From: Burkholderiaceae bacterium
GTDB lineage: Bacteria > Pseudomonadota > Gammaproteobacteria > Burkholderiales > Burkholderiaceae
DNA length: 64,000 nucleotides
Assembly (NCBI GenBank): GCA_947450225.1
Contig: CANFUO010000002.1
Coordinates: 1 to 64,000, forward strand
Direction of reading: 5' to 3'
A program made the translations under genes and the position numbers. This document shows positions 46,194 through 55,838 of this stretch, piece after piece. Each line of letters opens with the position of its first letter. The first letter of the stretch is position 1. The notes beneath the pieces are model-generated. The model saw only the letters and a program-made list of their open reading frames with translations, was not told where the DNA came from and made no database searches.

Positions 46194-46778
46194 TTAGTTT
46201 TGTTGCGCTAGATTGAATACTGAATTCACAATAAATCGCTTTGGTGCAGTGTCTCTTTTCTGAGATTTTGCATCAACGACATTGAGCGATGGATGTTTTT
46301 CAGGAGAAACTTGCGCTGGTTTATTGTGGTTAATAAATGGAGATAAAACTGAAACGTTTCGATTTTGCTGAGCGAATACTAAATCACTCAAGGTAACTGA
46401 TTGTAAATAATCCACCATTTTTTTGTTGAGATTGGACCATAAGTCATGCGTCATACATTGCGTATTGTGATCATCCTGACCATTGCAATTCCCCTTGCCA
46501 CCGCATTGCGTAGCGTCAATTGGTTCATCCACTGCCGTGATAATGTCAGCAACAGTAATGGTCGCACCATCTCTACTTAAGGTATACCCGCCACCAGGAC
46601 CGCGCGTGCTCTCAACAATCTGATCGCGACGAAGCTTTCCAAAGAGTTGCTCTAGGTAGGATAGAGAAATTTTTTGTCTTTTACTAATGCCCGCCAACGT
46701 TACGGGACCCTCGGCTTGGCGCATGGCCAAGTCGATCATAGCGGTTACTGCAAAACGGCCTTTTGTGGTTAATCTCAT
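46194..46778 (-). CDS. iscR: Fe-S responsive regulator IscR
   Basis: MRLTTKGRFAVTAMIDLA, SLSYLEQLFGKLRR, DATQCGGKGNCNGQDDHNTQC. Confidence 0.95.
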   Translation of the reverse strand: MRLTTKGRFAVTAMIDLAMRQAEGPVTLAGISKRQKISLSYLEQLFGKLRRDQIVESTRGPGGGYTLSRDGATITVADIITAVDEPIDATQCGGKGNCNGQDDHNTQCMTHDLWSNLNKKMVDYLQSVTLSDLVFAQQNRNVSVLSPFINHNKPAQVSPEKHPSLNVVDAKSQKRDTAPKRFIVNSVFNLAQQN

Positions 46779-46858
46779 TTTTACTCTTATCTTTCAATAA
46801 TTTAGCTAAAATCCAGAATGGTTTCTGGTACCTCTAAATATCTCCGTAAATATGGGTA

Positions 46859-46883
46859 ATACCTGACGGATTAACTCAAGTAT
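46859..46883. promoter_or_regulatory. Putative IscR type-1 binding site ATACCTGACGGATTAACTCAAGTAT
   Basis: Matches ATAC-YTGA...TC-RRGTAT dyad consensus; ~80-105 nt upstream of iscR. Confidence 0.65.
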
Positions 46884-46911
46884 ACCAAATACTTGAGTAT
46901 TTTTCTCGGGA

Positions 46912-49032
46912 CTACGATAAGGGATGATCAGGAGTCAATGCACCAAAAGCCATTGCCCTGATTTTACTTAAGCGATCGCGCGCATTGGCGGCTTTTTCGA
47001 ATTCAAGGTTACGTGCAAAATCTAACATTTCTTTTTCTAAACGCTTAATTTCCTTAGCTAATTCTTTTTCACCCATGTCTTCATACCTGGCTTTTTCTTT
47101 TTGTGATTGCCAGAGTACTTTTTCATCTTCTACGTCATAAACACCATCAATAATGTCTTTAATACGCTTACTTACCCCTACTGGCGTTATGCCATTAAGT
47201 TCGTTGTGAGCCGTTTGTTTGGCGCGTCGTCTTTGTGTCTCAGCGATGGCTCTTTGCATGGAACCTGTAATACGATCTGCATACAAAATCGCTTTCCCAT
47301 TAATGTTTCTGGCTGCACGCCCAATGGTCTGTATCAAACTTCGCTCTGATCGCAAGAACCCTTCTTTATCCGCGTCCAAAATTGCCACTAAAGATACCTC
47401 TGGGATATCTAATCCTTCACGTAATAAATTAATTCCGACCAAAACATCAAACATACCTAAGCGCAAATCACGGATGATCTCGACGCGTTCAACTGTATCA
47501 ATATCAGAGTGTACATACCGTACTTTGACGCCATGATCAGACAAAAAATCAGTTAACTGCTCTGCCATGCGCTTGGTTAGTACTGTAACTAAGACGCGCT
47601 CTGCCTTATCTACGCGAAGCTTGATTTGATCAAGTAAATCATCTACCTGTGTAGTCGCAGGGAGAACTTCAATCTCAGGGTCAATGAGACCTGTTGGTCT
47701 TACTACCTGCTCAACAACATTTCCTGTTTTCGTATTTTCGTAATCCGCTGGCGTCGCACTGACAAAAATGGTTTGGCGCATTTTGGTTTCAAACTCATTA
47801 AACTTTAATGGGCGATTATCTAATGCTGATGGTAAGCGAAATCCAAAATCCACTAAAGTCACCTTACGTGCCCGGTCTCCGTTATACATACCATTGAACT
47901 GACCTATCAACACATGCGATTCGTCAAGGAACATTAACGCATCTTGGGGTAAATAATCAATCAGTGTCGGCGGCGCATCTCCAGGCTTTCCTCCTGACAA
48001 GTGCCTTGAATAATTTTCAATACCTTTACAAAAACCTAACTCAGCCATCATTTCAAGATCGAAACGTGTTCTTTGCTCAAGACGCTGGGCTTCAACTAAT
48101 TTATTTTGCGAAATTAATTCTGCCAGTCTTTCTCGTAATTCCACTTTGATATCTTCAACCGCTCGCAATATTGTTTCCCGCGGTGTGACATAGTGGGATC
48201 CAGGATAGACTGTAAAACGAGCAATCTTTTGTTTTGTCTTTCCCGTTAGTGGGTCAAAGAATTGCAATGTATCAACTTGATCATCAAATAGTTCAAGGCG
48301 GATCGCCAACTCATTATGCTCAGCTGGAAAGATATCAATGGTGTCACCGCGCACACGAAAAGTTCCACGAGAGAAATCGATTTCATTTCGGTCATACTGC
48401 ATAGCGACTAATCGCTTGACGACATCACTTTGGGATAATTTGTCACCTTGGCGGAGTGTTAAAACCATTTTATGGTAATCGCCAGGATTACCAATACCAT
48501 AGATTGCTGACACACTGGCAACAATAATGACATCTCGACGCTCAAGTAAACTTTTGGTAGCCGAGAGTCGCATCTGTTCAATATGCTCATTAATCGATGA
48601 GTCTTTTTCAATAAATAAATCCCGCTGCGGAACGTATGCCTCTGGTTGGTAATAATCGTAATAACTCACGAAGTATTCGACCGCATTGCGTGGAAAGAAT
48701 TCTCTGAATTCGCTATATAACTGGGCTGCTAATGTTTTATTTGGGGCAAAAATAATGGCTGGCCGACCTTCCCTCGCAATGACATTGGCCATGGTATAGG
48801 TCTTTCCAGACCCAGTAACGCCTAATAATGTTTGAAAAGATAAGCCGTCATGAATACCCTCCACCAAAGCATGAATGGCCGTCGGTTGGTCTCCTGCTGG
48901 CAAAAACGGCTGGTACAAATGGTAAGGGGAATTTGGGAATTCTACGAACTTAGACTCATCTAATTGCACCGCAGCAATCGGCGCACTGCGCTCAGATTTA
49001 CCGTTTTTACCTTTAGATTGCCGAGAAGCCAT
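46912..49032 (-). CDS. uvrB: Excinuclease ABC subunit B
   Basis: [56 protein letters not shown]. Confidence 0.98.
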   Translation of the reverse strand: MASRQSKGKNGKSERSAPIAAVQLDESKFVEFPNSPYHLYQPFLPAGDQPTAIHALVEGIHDGLSFQTLLGVTGSGKTYTMANVIAREGRPAIIFAPNKTLAAQLYSEFREFFPRNAVEYFVSYYDYYQPEAYVPQRDLFIEKDSSINEHIEQMRLSATKSLLERRDVIIVASVSAIYGIGNPGDYHKMVLTLRQGDKLSQSDVVKRLVAMQYDRNEIDFSRGTFRVRGDTIDIFPAEHNELAIRLELFDDQVDTLQFFDPLTGKTKQKIARFTVYPGSHYVTPRETILRAVEDIKVELRERLAELISQNKLVEAQRLEQRTRFDLEMMAELGFCKGIENYSRHLSGGKPGDAPPTLIDYLPQDALMFLDESHVLIGQFNGMYNGDRARKVTLVDFGFRLPSALDNRPLKFNEFETKMRQTIFVSATPADYENTKTGNVVEQVVRPTGLIDPEIEVLPATTQVDDLLDQIKLRVDKAERVLVTVLTKRMAEQLTDFLSDHGVKVRYVHSDIDTVERVEIIRDLRLGMFDVLVGINLLREGLDIPEVSLVAILDADKEGFLRSERSLIQTIGRAARNINGKAILYADRITGSMQRAIAETQRRRAKQTAHNELNGITPVGVSKRIKDIIDGVYDVEDEKVLWQSQKEKARYEDMGEKELAKEIKRLEKEMLDFARNLEFEKAANARDRLSKIRAMAFGALTPDHPLS

Positions 49033-49185
49033 AGAGTTTGTTTAAAATAGAACTAATGTTTTTGTATAGCCTTACATTATTGCAGTTTTTTTAAGATTTT
49101 TATTTTGTAATGAGGCTTTCTTGATGAAGGCTTACATTGAATTCTGAACTATTTTTTGACATCTATTGAATCGATATAACAACCT

Positions 49186-50382
49186 ATGACACTCTTTTCC
49201 GCCGTTGAATTAGCCCCACGTGATCCTATTCTTGGTCTTTATGAAACATTTAACGCCGACACTCGCACCACGAAAGTCAATTTAGGCGTTGGCGTCTACT
49301 TTACGGATGAGGGCAAAATTCCTTTGCTCAGAGCTGTTCAGGTTGCTGAAAAACAGATCCTAGAAAATCCTAAGTCCCGTGGCTATCTTCCAATTGAAGG
49401 AATTGCTACCTATAACAGTGCTGTACAAAATTTAGTCTTTGGTAGCGATAGTGCCCTTATTGCTGATCATCGAGCCGTTACTTTTGAAGGTCTGGGTGGA
49501 ACTGGTGCTCTCAAAATTGGCGCCGACTTCATTAAACGCTTAAAACCTCATACCCAAGTCGCTATTAGCGACCCGAGTTGGGAAAATCACCGTGGCTTAT
49601 TTGAAGGTGCTGGGTTCCCTGTAATTAACTATCCTTACTATGACCCTCAAACGCGTGGTGTTAACTTTGGTGCAATGCAGGCTTTCCTAAAAACACTACC
49701 CGCTGATAGTGTCATTGTTCTGCATGCCTGCTGTCATAATCCAACCGGGGCTGATATGTCTGCCGACCAATGGCAAACGGTGGTTCAAATATGCCAACAA
49801 AACCATTTGATTCCATTTTTAGATATGGCCTACCAGGGTTTTGCAGAAGGTATTTATGAAGATGGTTTAGCTGTTCGTCTGTTTGCTCAGTCAGGCTTGT
49901 CTTTTTTCATTTCTAGCTCTTTCTCGAAGTCTTTTTCACTGTATGGCGAGCGTGTAGGTGCGCTCACAATCGTTACGCAAAATGCAGGTGAGTCGGCAAA
50001 TGTTGCCTCTCAGGTCAAACGTGTCATTCGTACTAATTACTCAAATCCTCCAACTCACGGTGGAACCATTGTCTCGACAGTTCTCAATTCAAATGAATTA
50101 AGAACAATGTGGGAAGAAGAACTTGGTCAAATGCGCAATCGAATTAAACAAATGCGTACACAATTAATCGCTGAACTTAAAGCTGCTGGCGCTACAAAAG
50201 ATTTTTCTTTCATCCAAGAGCAGCGTGGCATGTTTTCTTATACTGGCCTATCAAAAGAGCAGGTGGATCATTTAATTACCGATCATGGCGTATATGCGGT
50301 GAGTACTGGTCGTATTTGCGTGGCCTCACTAAATACGAAGAATATTGCTCACGTGGCTAAAGCAATTGCGGCAGTTTTGTAG
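49186..50382 (+). CDS. Aromatic/aspartate aminotransferase
   Basis: VNLGVGVYFTDEGKIPLL, HACCHNPTGADM, SSSFSKSFSLYGERVGAL. Confidence 0.95.
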   Translation: MTLFSAVELAPRDPILGLYETFNADTRTTKVNLGVGVYFTDEGKIPLLRAVQVAEKQILENPKSRGYLPIEGIATYNSAVQNLVFGSDSALIADHRAVTFEGLGGTGALKIGADFIKRLKPHTQVAISDPSWENHRGLFEGAGFPVINYPYYDPQTRGVNFGAMQAFLKTLPADSVIVLHACCHNPTGADMSADQWQTVVQICQQNHLIPFLDMAYQGFAEGIYEDGLAVRLFAQSGLSFFISSSFSKSFSLYGERVGALTIVTQNAGESANVASQVKRVIRTNYSNPPTHGGTIVSTVLNSNELRTMWEEELGQMRNRIKQMRTQLIAELKAAGATKDFSFIQEQRGMFSYTGLSKEQVDHLITDHGVYAVSTGRICVASLNTKNIAHVAKAIAAVL

Positions 50383-50396
50383 CACTCAATAGCATG

Positions 50397-50440
50397 GTCA
50401 ATCAAATGACACTAAAAAATCATTTGATTGACGCCTTTTC
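50397..50440 (+). terminator. Terminator-like hairpin GTCAATCAAATGA-N10-TCATTTGATTGAC then CCTTTTC
   Basis: Perfect 13-bp stem 15 nt after the aminotransferase stop. Confidence 0.7.
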
Positions 50441-50458
50441 TAGTGTAATATTCTATTG

Positions 50459-50469
50459 TTGCATTGCAA
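50459..50469. promoter_or_regulatory. TTGCATTGCAA dyad upstream of the PHB depolymerase gene
   Basis: 5+1+5 dyad; TGC/GCA-type site as expected for PhaR-like regulators (inference). Confidence 0.35.
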
Positions 50470-50528
50470 TATACGGCACTGGACGTTTTTCAGAGCCTTT
50501 CTCCTAATCGTTGTAAAGGGTCGATGTT

Positions 50529-51926
50529 ATGTTGTATCAACTCCAAGAATTCCAACGCGCTATGCTTGAGCCCTTGAGCTCATGGGCGCAAACAACTGCT
50601 AAAGCATTTAGTAATCCGAATAATCCCCTCTCCTATTACCCTGTTTCGCAAAGAATTGCCGCGGGATATGAATTGTTGTATCGCTTGGGTAAAGAGTACG
50701 AAAAACCTGAATTTGGCGTTAGAGCGGTTGAAGTTCTTGGTAAAAATGTCACAGTTACTGAATTTTCTTCTTTAAAAAAGCCATTTTGTAATTTAGTTCG
50801 CTTCAAACGTTACTCTGATGATGTTGAAGTCATTAAAGCGATGAAGAAGGAACCTATCGTATTGGTGGTGGCGCCTTTATCAGGTCATCATTCTTCTTTG
50901 TTAAGAGATACAGTTAAAGTCCTTCTTCAAAACCATAAAGTCTATTTAACCGACTGGGTTGATGCGCGTCTTGTGCCAACTTCCGAAGGCAAGTTCCATC
51001 TCGATGACTATGTAAGCTATATCCAAGAGTTTATTCGTTATATTGGTGCAGAAAATTTACATATCATCTCCGTTTGTCAACCAACGGTGCCAGTTTTAGC
51101 TGCGATTTCATTAATGGCCAGTAATGGTGAAAAAACTCCTGTAACGATGACGATGATGGGTGGCCCCATCGATGCCAGAAAATCGCCTACTGCGGTTAAT
51201 TCACTTGCTATGACGAAGTCTTTTGAGTGGTTTGAAAACAATGTCATCTATACCGTGCCTCCGAATCATCCTGGAGCTGGTAGGAAAGTTTATCCTGGTT
51301 TTTTACAACACGCTGGCTTTGTTGCCATGAATCCTGATCGTCATCTGCGCTCACACTGGGACTATTTCCAGGATTTACTGAAGGGCGACGCACCTGATGC
51401 CGACGCTCATCGTAAATTCTATGATGAATATAACGCTGTCCTCGATATGGACTCCGCCTATTACCTTGAAACTATCAAAACTGTTTTTCAAGAATTTGCG
51501 CTCCCTAAAGGCACATGGGTAGTAAATGGACAACTTGTCCGTCCACAAGATATTAAACATACTGCTCTTTTGGCTATTGAGGGTGAACTCGATGATATTT
51601 CTGGAAGTGGTCAAACCAGCGCCGCTATCGAATTATGTTCTGGTATTCCAAAAGCCAATAAAGAAGGCTTTGAAGTACAAGGTGCTGGACACTACGGTAT
51701 ATTTTCGGGTCGTCGTTGGCGTGATGTGGTTTATCCGAGAATTAGTGAATTTATTCGTAAACATCCAGGAGCTAGCTCTCAATCAACACCTAAAGCTAAT
51801 CCAGTTAAAAAAGTGAGTTCTCCTACTCCAAGCAAAAAAACTGTTGTGTCTAAAGTAATCGCTAAGAAGCCAGCAGTTACAGCTCCAAAGAAATCAACAC
51901 GCACTTCTATTAGGTCAAAGGCCTAA
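50529..51926 (+). CDS. phaZ: Intracellular polyhydroxyalkanoate depolymerase with Lys-rich C-terminal tail
   Basis: MLYQLQEFQRAMLEPLSSWAQ, ISVCQPTVPVLAA, MTMMGGPIDARKSPT. Confidence 0.92.
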   Translation: MLYQLQEFQRAMLEPLSSWAQTTAKAFSNPNNPLSYYPVSQRIAAGYELLYRLGKEYEKPEFGVRAVEVLGKNVTVTEFSSLKKPFCNLVRFKRYSDDVEVIKAMKKEPIVLVVAPLSGHHSSLLRDTVKVLLQNHKVYLTDWVDARLVPTSEGKFHLDDYVSYIQEFIRYIGAENLHIISVCQPTVPVLAAISLMASNGEKTPVTMTMMGGPIDARKSPTAVNSLAMTKSFEWFENNVIYTVPPNHPGAGRKVYPGFLQHAGFVAMNPDRHLRSHWDYFQDLLKGDAPDADAHRKFYDEYNAVLDMDSAYYLETIKTVFQEFALPKGTWVVNGQLVRPQDIKHTALLAIEGELDDISGSGQTSAAIELCSGIPKANKEGFEVQGAGHYGIFSGRRWRDVVYPRISEFIRKHPGASSQSTPKANPVKKVSSPTPSKKTVVSKVIAKKPAVTAPKKSTRTSIRSKA

Positions 51927-51939
51927 ACTCTTCTGTAGA

Positions 51940-52638
51940 GTGAATACAAGCATTTTGAATCCTCTCTCATCTAGTTTGCTAAAACAACTAGATGAGACTC
52001 TTCCTCAAACACAATGTACCAAATGTGGCTACCCTGATTGTCATGCCTATGCCAAAGCAATGTCTCTTGATGAAGCTGAGCATAATCGCTGTCCCCCAGG
52101 CGGCCAAGAAGGTATCGTTCGACTAGCAAAGATATTAGGGAAGTCTGAAATCCCTCTTGATATCAGTCGCGGTCTAGAGCGTGTTCGCCCTTTAGCTGTC
52201 ATCAACGAGATGGAATGTATTGGGTGTACGCTTTGTATCAAAGCTTGCCCTGTTGATGCTATTGTTGGCGCTCCTAAGCAACTTCACTTAGTGGTCAATG
52301 ATCGATGTACTGGCTGCGATCTGTGTGTGCCACCGTGTCCTGTGGATTGTATTACGATGGTGCCAATCACTGAGACCAAAACCGGCTGGGATGCCTGGTC
52401 TGATCTTCAGGCCAAATCATCTAAACAATATTATGACTCTCGCAAGATTCGATTAGAGCGAGAAAAAAATGATTTATTAAAACGTCAAACAGCAAAAGCA
52501 AAATCCAAGCTCAAGTCTTTAAGTAAAGAGACCTCTTCCGAACAAACTGTTATCAATGAGGCTGCTCGTAAAAAAGCAATTATTGAAGCGGCAATTGCAC
52601 GTGCTACAGAAAAATTAGATCAACGCAATATTAAATAA
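51940..52638 (+). CDS. RnfB/RsxB-like Fe-S electron transport protein
   Basis: TQCTKCGYPDCHAYAKAM plus 2x[4Fe-4S] CIGCTLCIKACPVDAI, CTGCDLCVPPCPVDCI. Confidence 0.9.
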   Translation: MNTSILNPLSSSLLKQLDETLPQTQCTKCGYPDCHAYAKAMSLDEAEHNRCPPGGQEGIVRLAKILGKSEIPLDISRGLERVRPLAVINEMECIGCTLCIKACPVDAIVGAPKQLHLVVNDRCTGCDLCVPPCPVDCITMVPITETKTGWDAWSDLQAKSSKQYYDSRKIRLEREKNDLLKRQTAKAKSKLKSLSKETSSEQTVINEAARKKAIIEAAIARATEKLDQRNIK

Positions 52639-53056
52639 GTTGATTTAACTCTTCAAGGTAGGTATGCATATTAGGTTCTTCTCCTGACCTTGAGGATTCC
52701 CACAAAACTTTTCCTAAACACTCCATCATCTGATGATGCGCTGTGTGCTCATCATCAAATCTTGTCATTAATTGCTGATGAATCTTTCTAATACCTTTTG
52801 GTTGATCTATTTGTATTTGCTCTGATAAGCTCATATGCATGGACAAATGCAAAAAAGGATTTGTCTGACCATTTTCTACTGAGAAATCCTGCGCTTTTGC
52901 TTCTTCAGGCTCATTCAGAAGGGCATGATACTCGGGGTGCTCTACCATCCACCTTGCCGCGATCGATTCTAAGGGTGTCAACACACCAGCATCTTGATAC
53001 TTATTCCAAGCCTGACAAAAAAACTCACGAACTTGATCTTTTGTTGGATTAAACAT
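52631..53056 (-). CDS. DUF1841-like conserved protein
   Basis: MFNPTKDQVREFFCQAWNKYQ...LNPFLHLSMHMSLSEQIQIDQPKGIR pattern. Confidence 0.8.
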   Translation of the reverse strand: MFNPTKDQVREFFCQAWNKYQDAGVLTPLESIAARWMVEHPEYHALLNEPEEAKAQDFSVENGQTNPFLHLSMHMSLSEQIQIDQPKGIRKIHQQLMTRFDDEHTAHHQMMECLGKVLWESSRSGEEPNMHTYLEELNQLI

Positions 53057-53702
53057 CTTCTAGGTTTTTATCTTTATATTGACATACTGGGGCTACTGGA
53101 CAATTTGCGCACAAAGGCGTTCTTGCCTTACAAATATAACGTCCAAGCAAGATCAACCAATGATGGGCATTGATTAAATAGTGAGCAGGTACCCTTTTGA
53201 GTAATTTTTTTTCTACCTCAATAACATCTTTTCCAGGTGCCAAGCCGGTTCGATTAGACAGCCGAAAAATATGGGTATCTACTGCCATGGTGGGTTGCCC
53301 AAAGGCTGTATTAAGAACGACATTCGCGGTTTTACGACCAACGCCTGGCAGTGCTTCAAGTGACTCACGATCTTGGGGAACGATTCCACCATGTTCACTA
53401 ACTAAAATTTGGCAAGCTTGGATTAAATGCTTAGCCTTAGAACGATACAGCCCAATCGTCTGAATATGTTGCATCAATTTTTTTTCACCAAGCTTTAAGA
53501 TCGCCTCAGGTGTATTGGCGATGGGAAATAGTTTTCTAGTGGCTTTATTGACTGAGATATCTGTTGCTTGCGCTGATAAGAGTACTGCGGCTAATAATTC
53601 AAAGTCGGAAGTGTATTCAAGTTCTGTTTTAGGATGCGGATTAATTTTTTGTAACGTCGCAAAAAAGGCCTCGCGTTGCTCAGGATTCATCAGCTTAGGC
53701 AT
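53049..53702 (-). CDS. nth: Endonuclease III
   Basis: LPGVGRKTANVVLNTAFGQPTMAVDTHIFRLSNRTGLA, C-X6-C-X2-C-X5-C cluster; start revised to MPKLMNP. Confidence 0.95.
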   Translation of the reverse strand: MPKLMNPEQREAFFATLQKINPHPKTELEYTSDFELLAAVLLSAQATDISVNKATRKLFPIANTPEAILKLGEKKLMQHIQTIGLYRSKAKHLIQACQILVSEHGGIVPQDRESLEALPGVGRKTANVVLNTAFGQPTMAVDTHIFRLSNRTGLAPGKDVIEVEKKLLKRVPAHYLINAHHWLILLGRYICKARTPLCANCPVAPVCQYKDKNLEDV

Positions 53703-54138
53703 TGTATTTACTTTTGAAATCAAAACTACGAATTGCTTCATAGAGGTCCTGCGCTTGCTGGTGCCTCTCCTTCAATAGATCCGCGGGGATTTCACGTAAC
53801 TTTTTTCCCCAAATCGATTCCGGAAAATAAGAATCATCTTCCCACCTAGGAATAATGTGCCAATGAAGATGTGGCACAAAATTACCAAAGCTAGCTAGAT
53901 TAATTTTATGCGGGTTCAATACATCACGAATCAGTTGCTCTACTTGACAGACCACTTGCATTAATGCACTTCTATGCTGTGGAGATAAGTCAGTCATTTC
54001 ACCAATGTGAAGGTTCCAAACTACGCGCACAAGACCAGGAAACTCAGGCTCATCGGGGGCAATAATTCGCAATACCGCATTAGAGGCTAAGATTTCACCT
54101 CCATCGTGGGTGCATAAATGACATGTAGGATTATTCAT
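53695..54138 (-). CDS. HIT family protein
   Basis: NFVPHLHWHIIPRW (HxHxH). Confidence 0.92.
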   Translation of the reverse strand: MNNPTCHLCTHDGGEILASNAVLRIIAPDEPEFPGLVRVVWNLHIGEMTDLSPQHRSALMQVVCQVEQLIRDVLNPHKINLASFGNFVPHLHWHIIPRWEDDSYFPESIWGKKLREIPADLLKERHQQAQDLYEAIRSFDFKSKYNA

Positions 54139-54210
54139 TCCATCAGTTTACCAAGAGACTATAGAAATGAATGATTTGTTTGGACTGAAATATTCTGATA
54201 ATTAAAATTA

Positions 54211-54238
54211 AAAAACCCGAGGATTGTGTCCTCGGGTT
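54211..54238 (-). terminator. Rho-independent terminator of aceA: AACCCGAGGA-CACAA-TCCTCGGGTT-TTTT
   Basis: Perfect 10-bp GC-rich stem plus T-run on the minus strand. Confidence 0.9.
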
Positions 54239-54273
54239 GCTCTTCATTTGCAGATAAGCAAATATTGATAACT

Positions 54274-55572
54274 TTAGTGAAACTGCTCTTCTTCAGTTGA
54301 TCCAGTGAGTGCTGTTACTGAGGATTTACCACCTTGGATAACTGTTGTGACGTCGTCGAAGTAACCTGTACCAACTTCTTGCTGATGAGATACAAAGGTA
54401 TATCCACGTTCACGAGCAGCAAATTCTGGCTCTTGAACTTTTTCAACATAAGCTGACATGCCACGCTGAGCATAATCTTGGGCTAAGTCATACATGTTGT
54501 ACCACATCGAATGGATACCCGCCAATGTAATAAATTGATATTTATAACCCATCGCACCTAGTTCACGTTGGAATTTTGCAATCGTTGCATCATCTAAATT
54601 CTTTCTCCAGTTAAATGACGGTGAGCAGTTATACGCCAATAATTTTCCAGGATACTTCGAGCGAATAGCCTCGGCAAATTTTTGTGCAAATGCCAAATCA
54701 GGCGTCCCAGTTTCACACCAAACCATATCAGCATAGGCAGCGTAAGCCACACCTCTTGAGATCGCTTGATCTAAGCCTTTACGTGTTTTGTAAAATCCTT
54801 CAGCAGTTCTTTCACCAGTAACAAATGGTATGTCATTAGCATCATAATCGGAGGTCAATAAATCAGCGGCCTCAGCATCCGTTCTGGCTAAAATTAATGT
54901 AGGAACGCCTAATACATCTGCTGCAAGACGCGCTGAATTTAATTTTTGAACTGCCTCTTGTGTTGGGACTAAAACCTTACCACCCATGTGGCCACATTTT
55001 TTAACAGATGCTAATTGATCTTCAAAGTGTACGCCTGCTGCCCCGGCTTCAATCATCGACTTCATCAGTTCAAAACCATTTAAAACTCCACCAAAGCCTG
55101 CTTCAGCATCGGCAACAATCGGTGCGAAATAATCAATATAACCAGCATCGCCAGGGTTTAAACCTTTTGACCACTGGATCTCATCAGCGCGTTTAAAGGT
55201 ATTGTTAATACGTTCAACAACCTTAGGAACTGAGTCAACTGGATAGAGTGATTGATCTGGATACATTTCAGCACCACTATTAGCATCAGCAGCTACTTGC
55301 CATCCTGACAAATAAATAGCTTTGATACCAGCTTTTACTTGTTGCATTGCTTGACCACCAGTCAAAGCACCCAAACAATTGATATAGGCCTCGTTATTCA
55401 CCATATTCCAGAGCTTTTGGGCACCATGTTTAGCTAGTGTGTGCTCAATGTGCAAAGAGCCTCTTAAACGGACAACATCATCCGCAGTGTAATTACGTTT
55501 GATACCTTGCCAACGTGGATTGGTATCCCAGTCTTTCTGAATTTCTGCTGCAGCTTCTTGACGTGTTTTCAT
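54274..55572 (-). CDS. aceA: Isocitrate lyase
   Basis: [32 protein letters not shown]. Confidence 0.97.
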   Translation of the reverse strand: MKTRQEAAAEIQKDWDTNPRWQGIKRNYTADDVVRLRGSLHIEHTLAKHGAQKLWNMVNNEAYINCLGALTGGQAMQQVKAGIKAIYLSGWQVAADANSGAEMYPDQSLYPVDSVPKVVERINNTFKRADEIQWSKGLNPGDAGYIDYFAPIVADAEAGFGGVLNGFELMKSMIEAGAAGVHFEDQLASVKKCGHMGGKVLVPTQEAVQKLNSARLAADVLGVPTLILARTDAEAADLLTSDYDANDIPFVTGERTAEGFYKTRKGLDQAISRGVAYAAYADMVWCETGTPDLAFAQKFAEAIRSKYPGKLLAYNCSPSFNWRKNLDDATIAKFQRELGAMGYKYQFITLAGIHSMWYNMYDLAQDYAQRGMSAYVEKVQEPEFAARERGYTFVSHQQEVGTGYFDDVTTVIQGGKSSVTALTGSTEEEQFH

Positions 55573-55626
55573 TTATTTCTCCAAAATATATTACAAAGGT
55601 TTCATTCAAAATCAGGAATTTGATAT

Positions 55627-55644
55627 AAGTCTTATATAAGACTT
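55627..55644. promoter_or_regulatory. Perfect palindrome AAGTCTTATATAAGACTT upstream of aceA
   Basis: 18-nt perfect dyad, 55-72 nt upstream of the aceA start codon. Confidence 0.5.
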
Positions 55645-55838
55645 TATGAATTTTTGCTCTGCAACACAATATGGAAAACAACTTATTTTAATATTATTTA
55701 ACTTAAACAAATCAATTACTTATAAAAATAATTTCACATTAAGAAATGAAAAATCATCATTTAAGATTTTTTAATGAGTCTGATCTCTAGGTATTTTTAC
55801 TAATGAAAATAGCATTTCACAATGTGGAATATTGTGAG

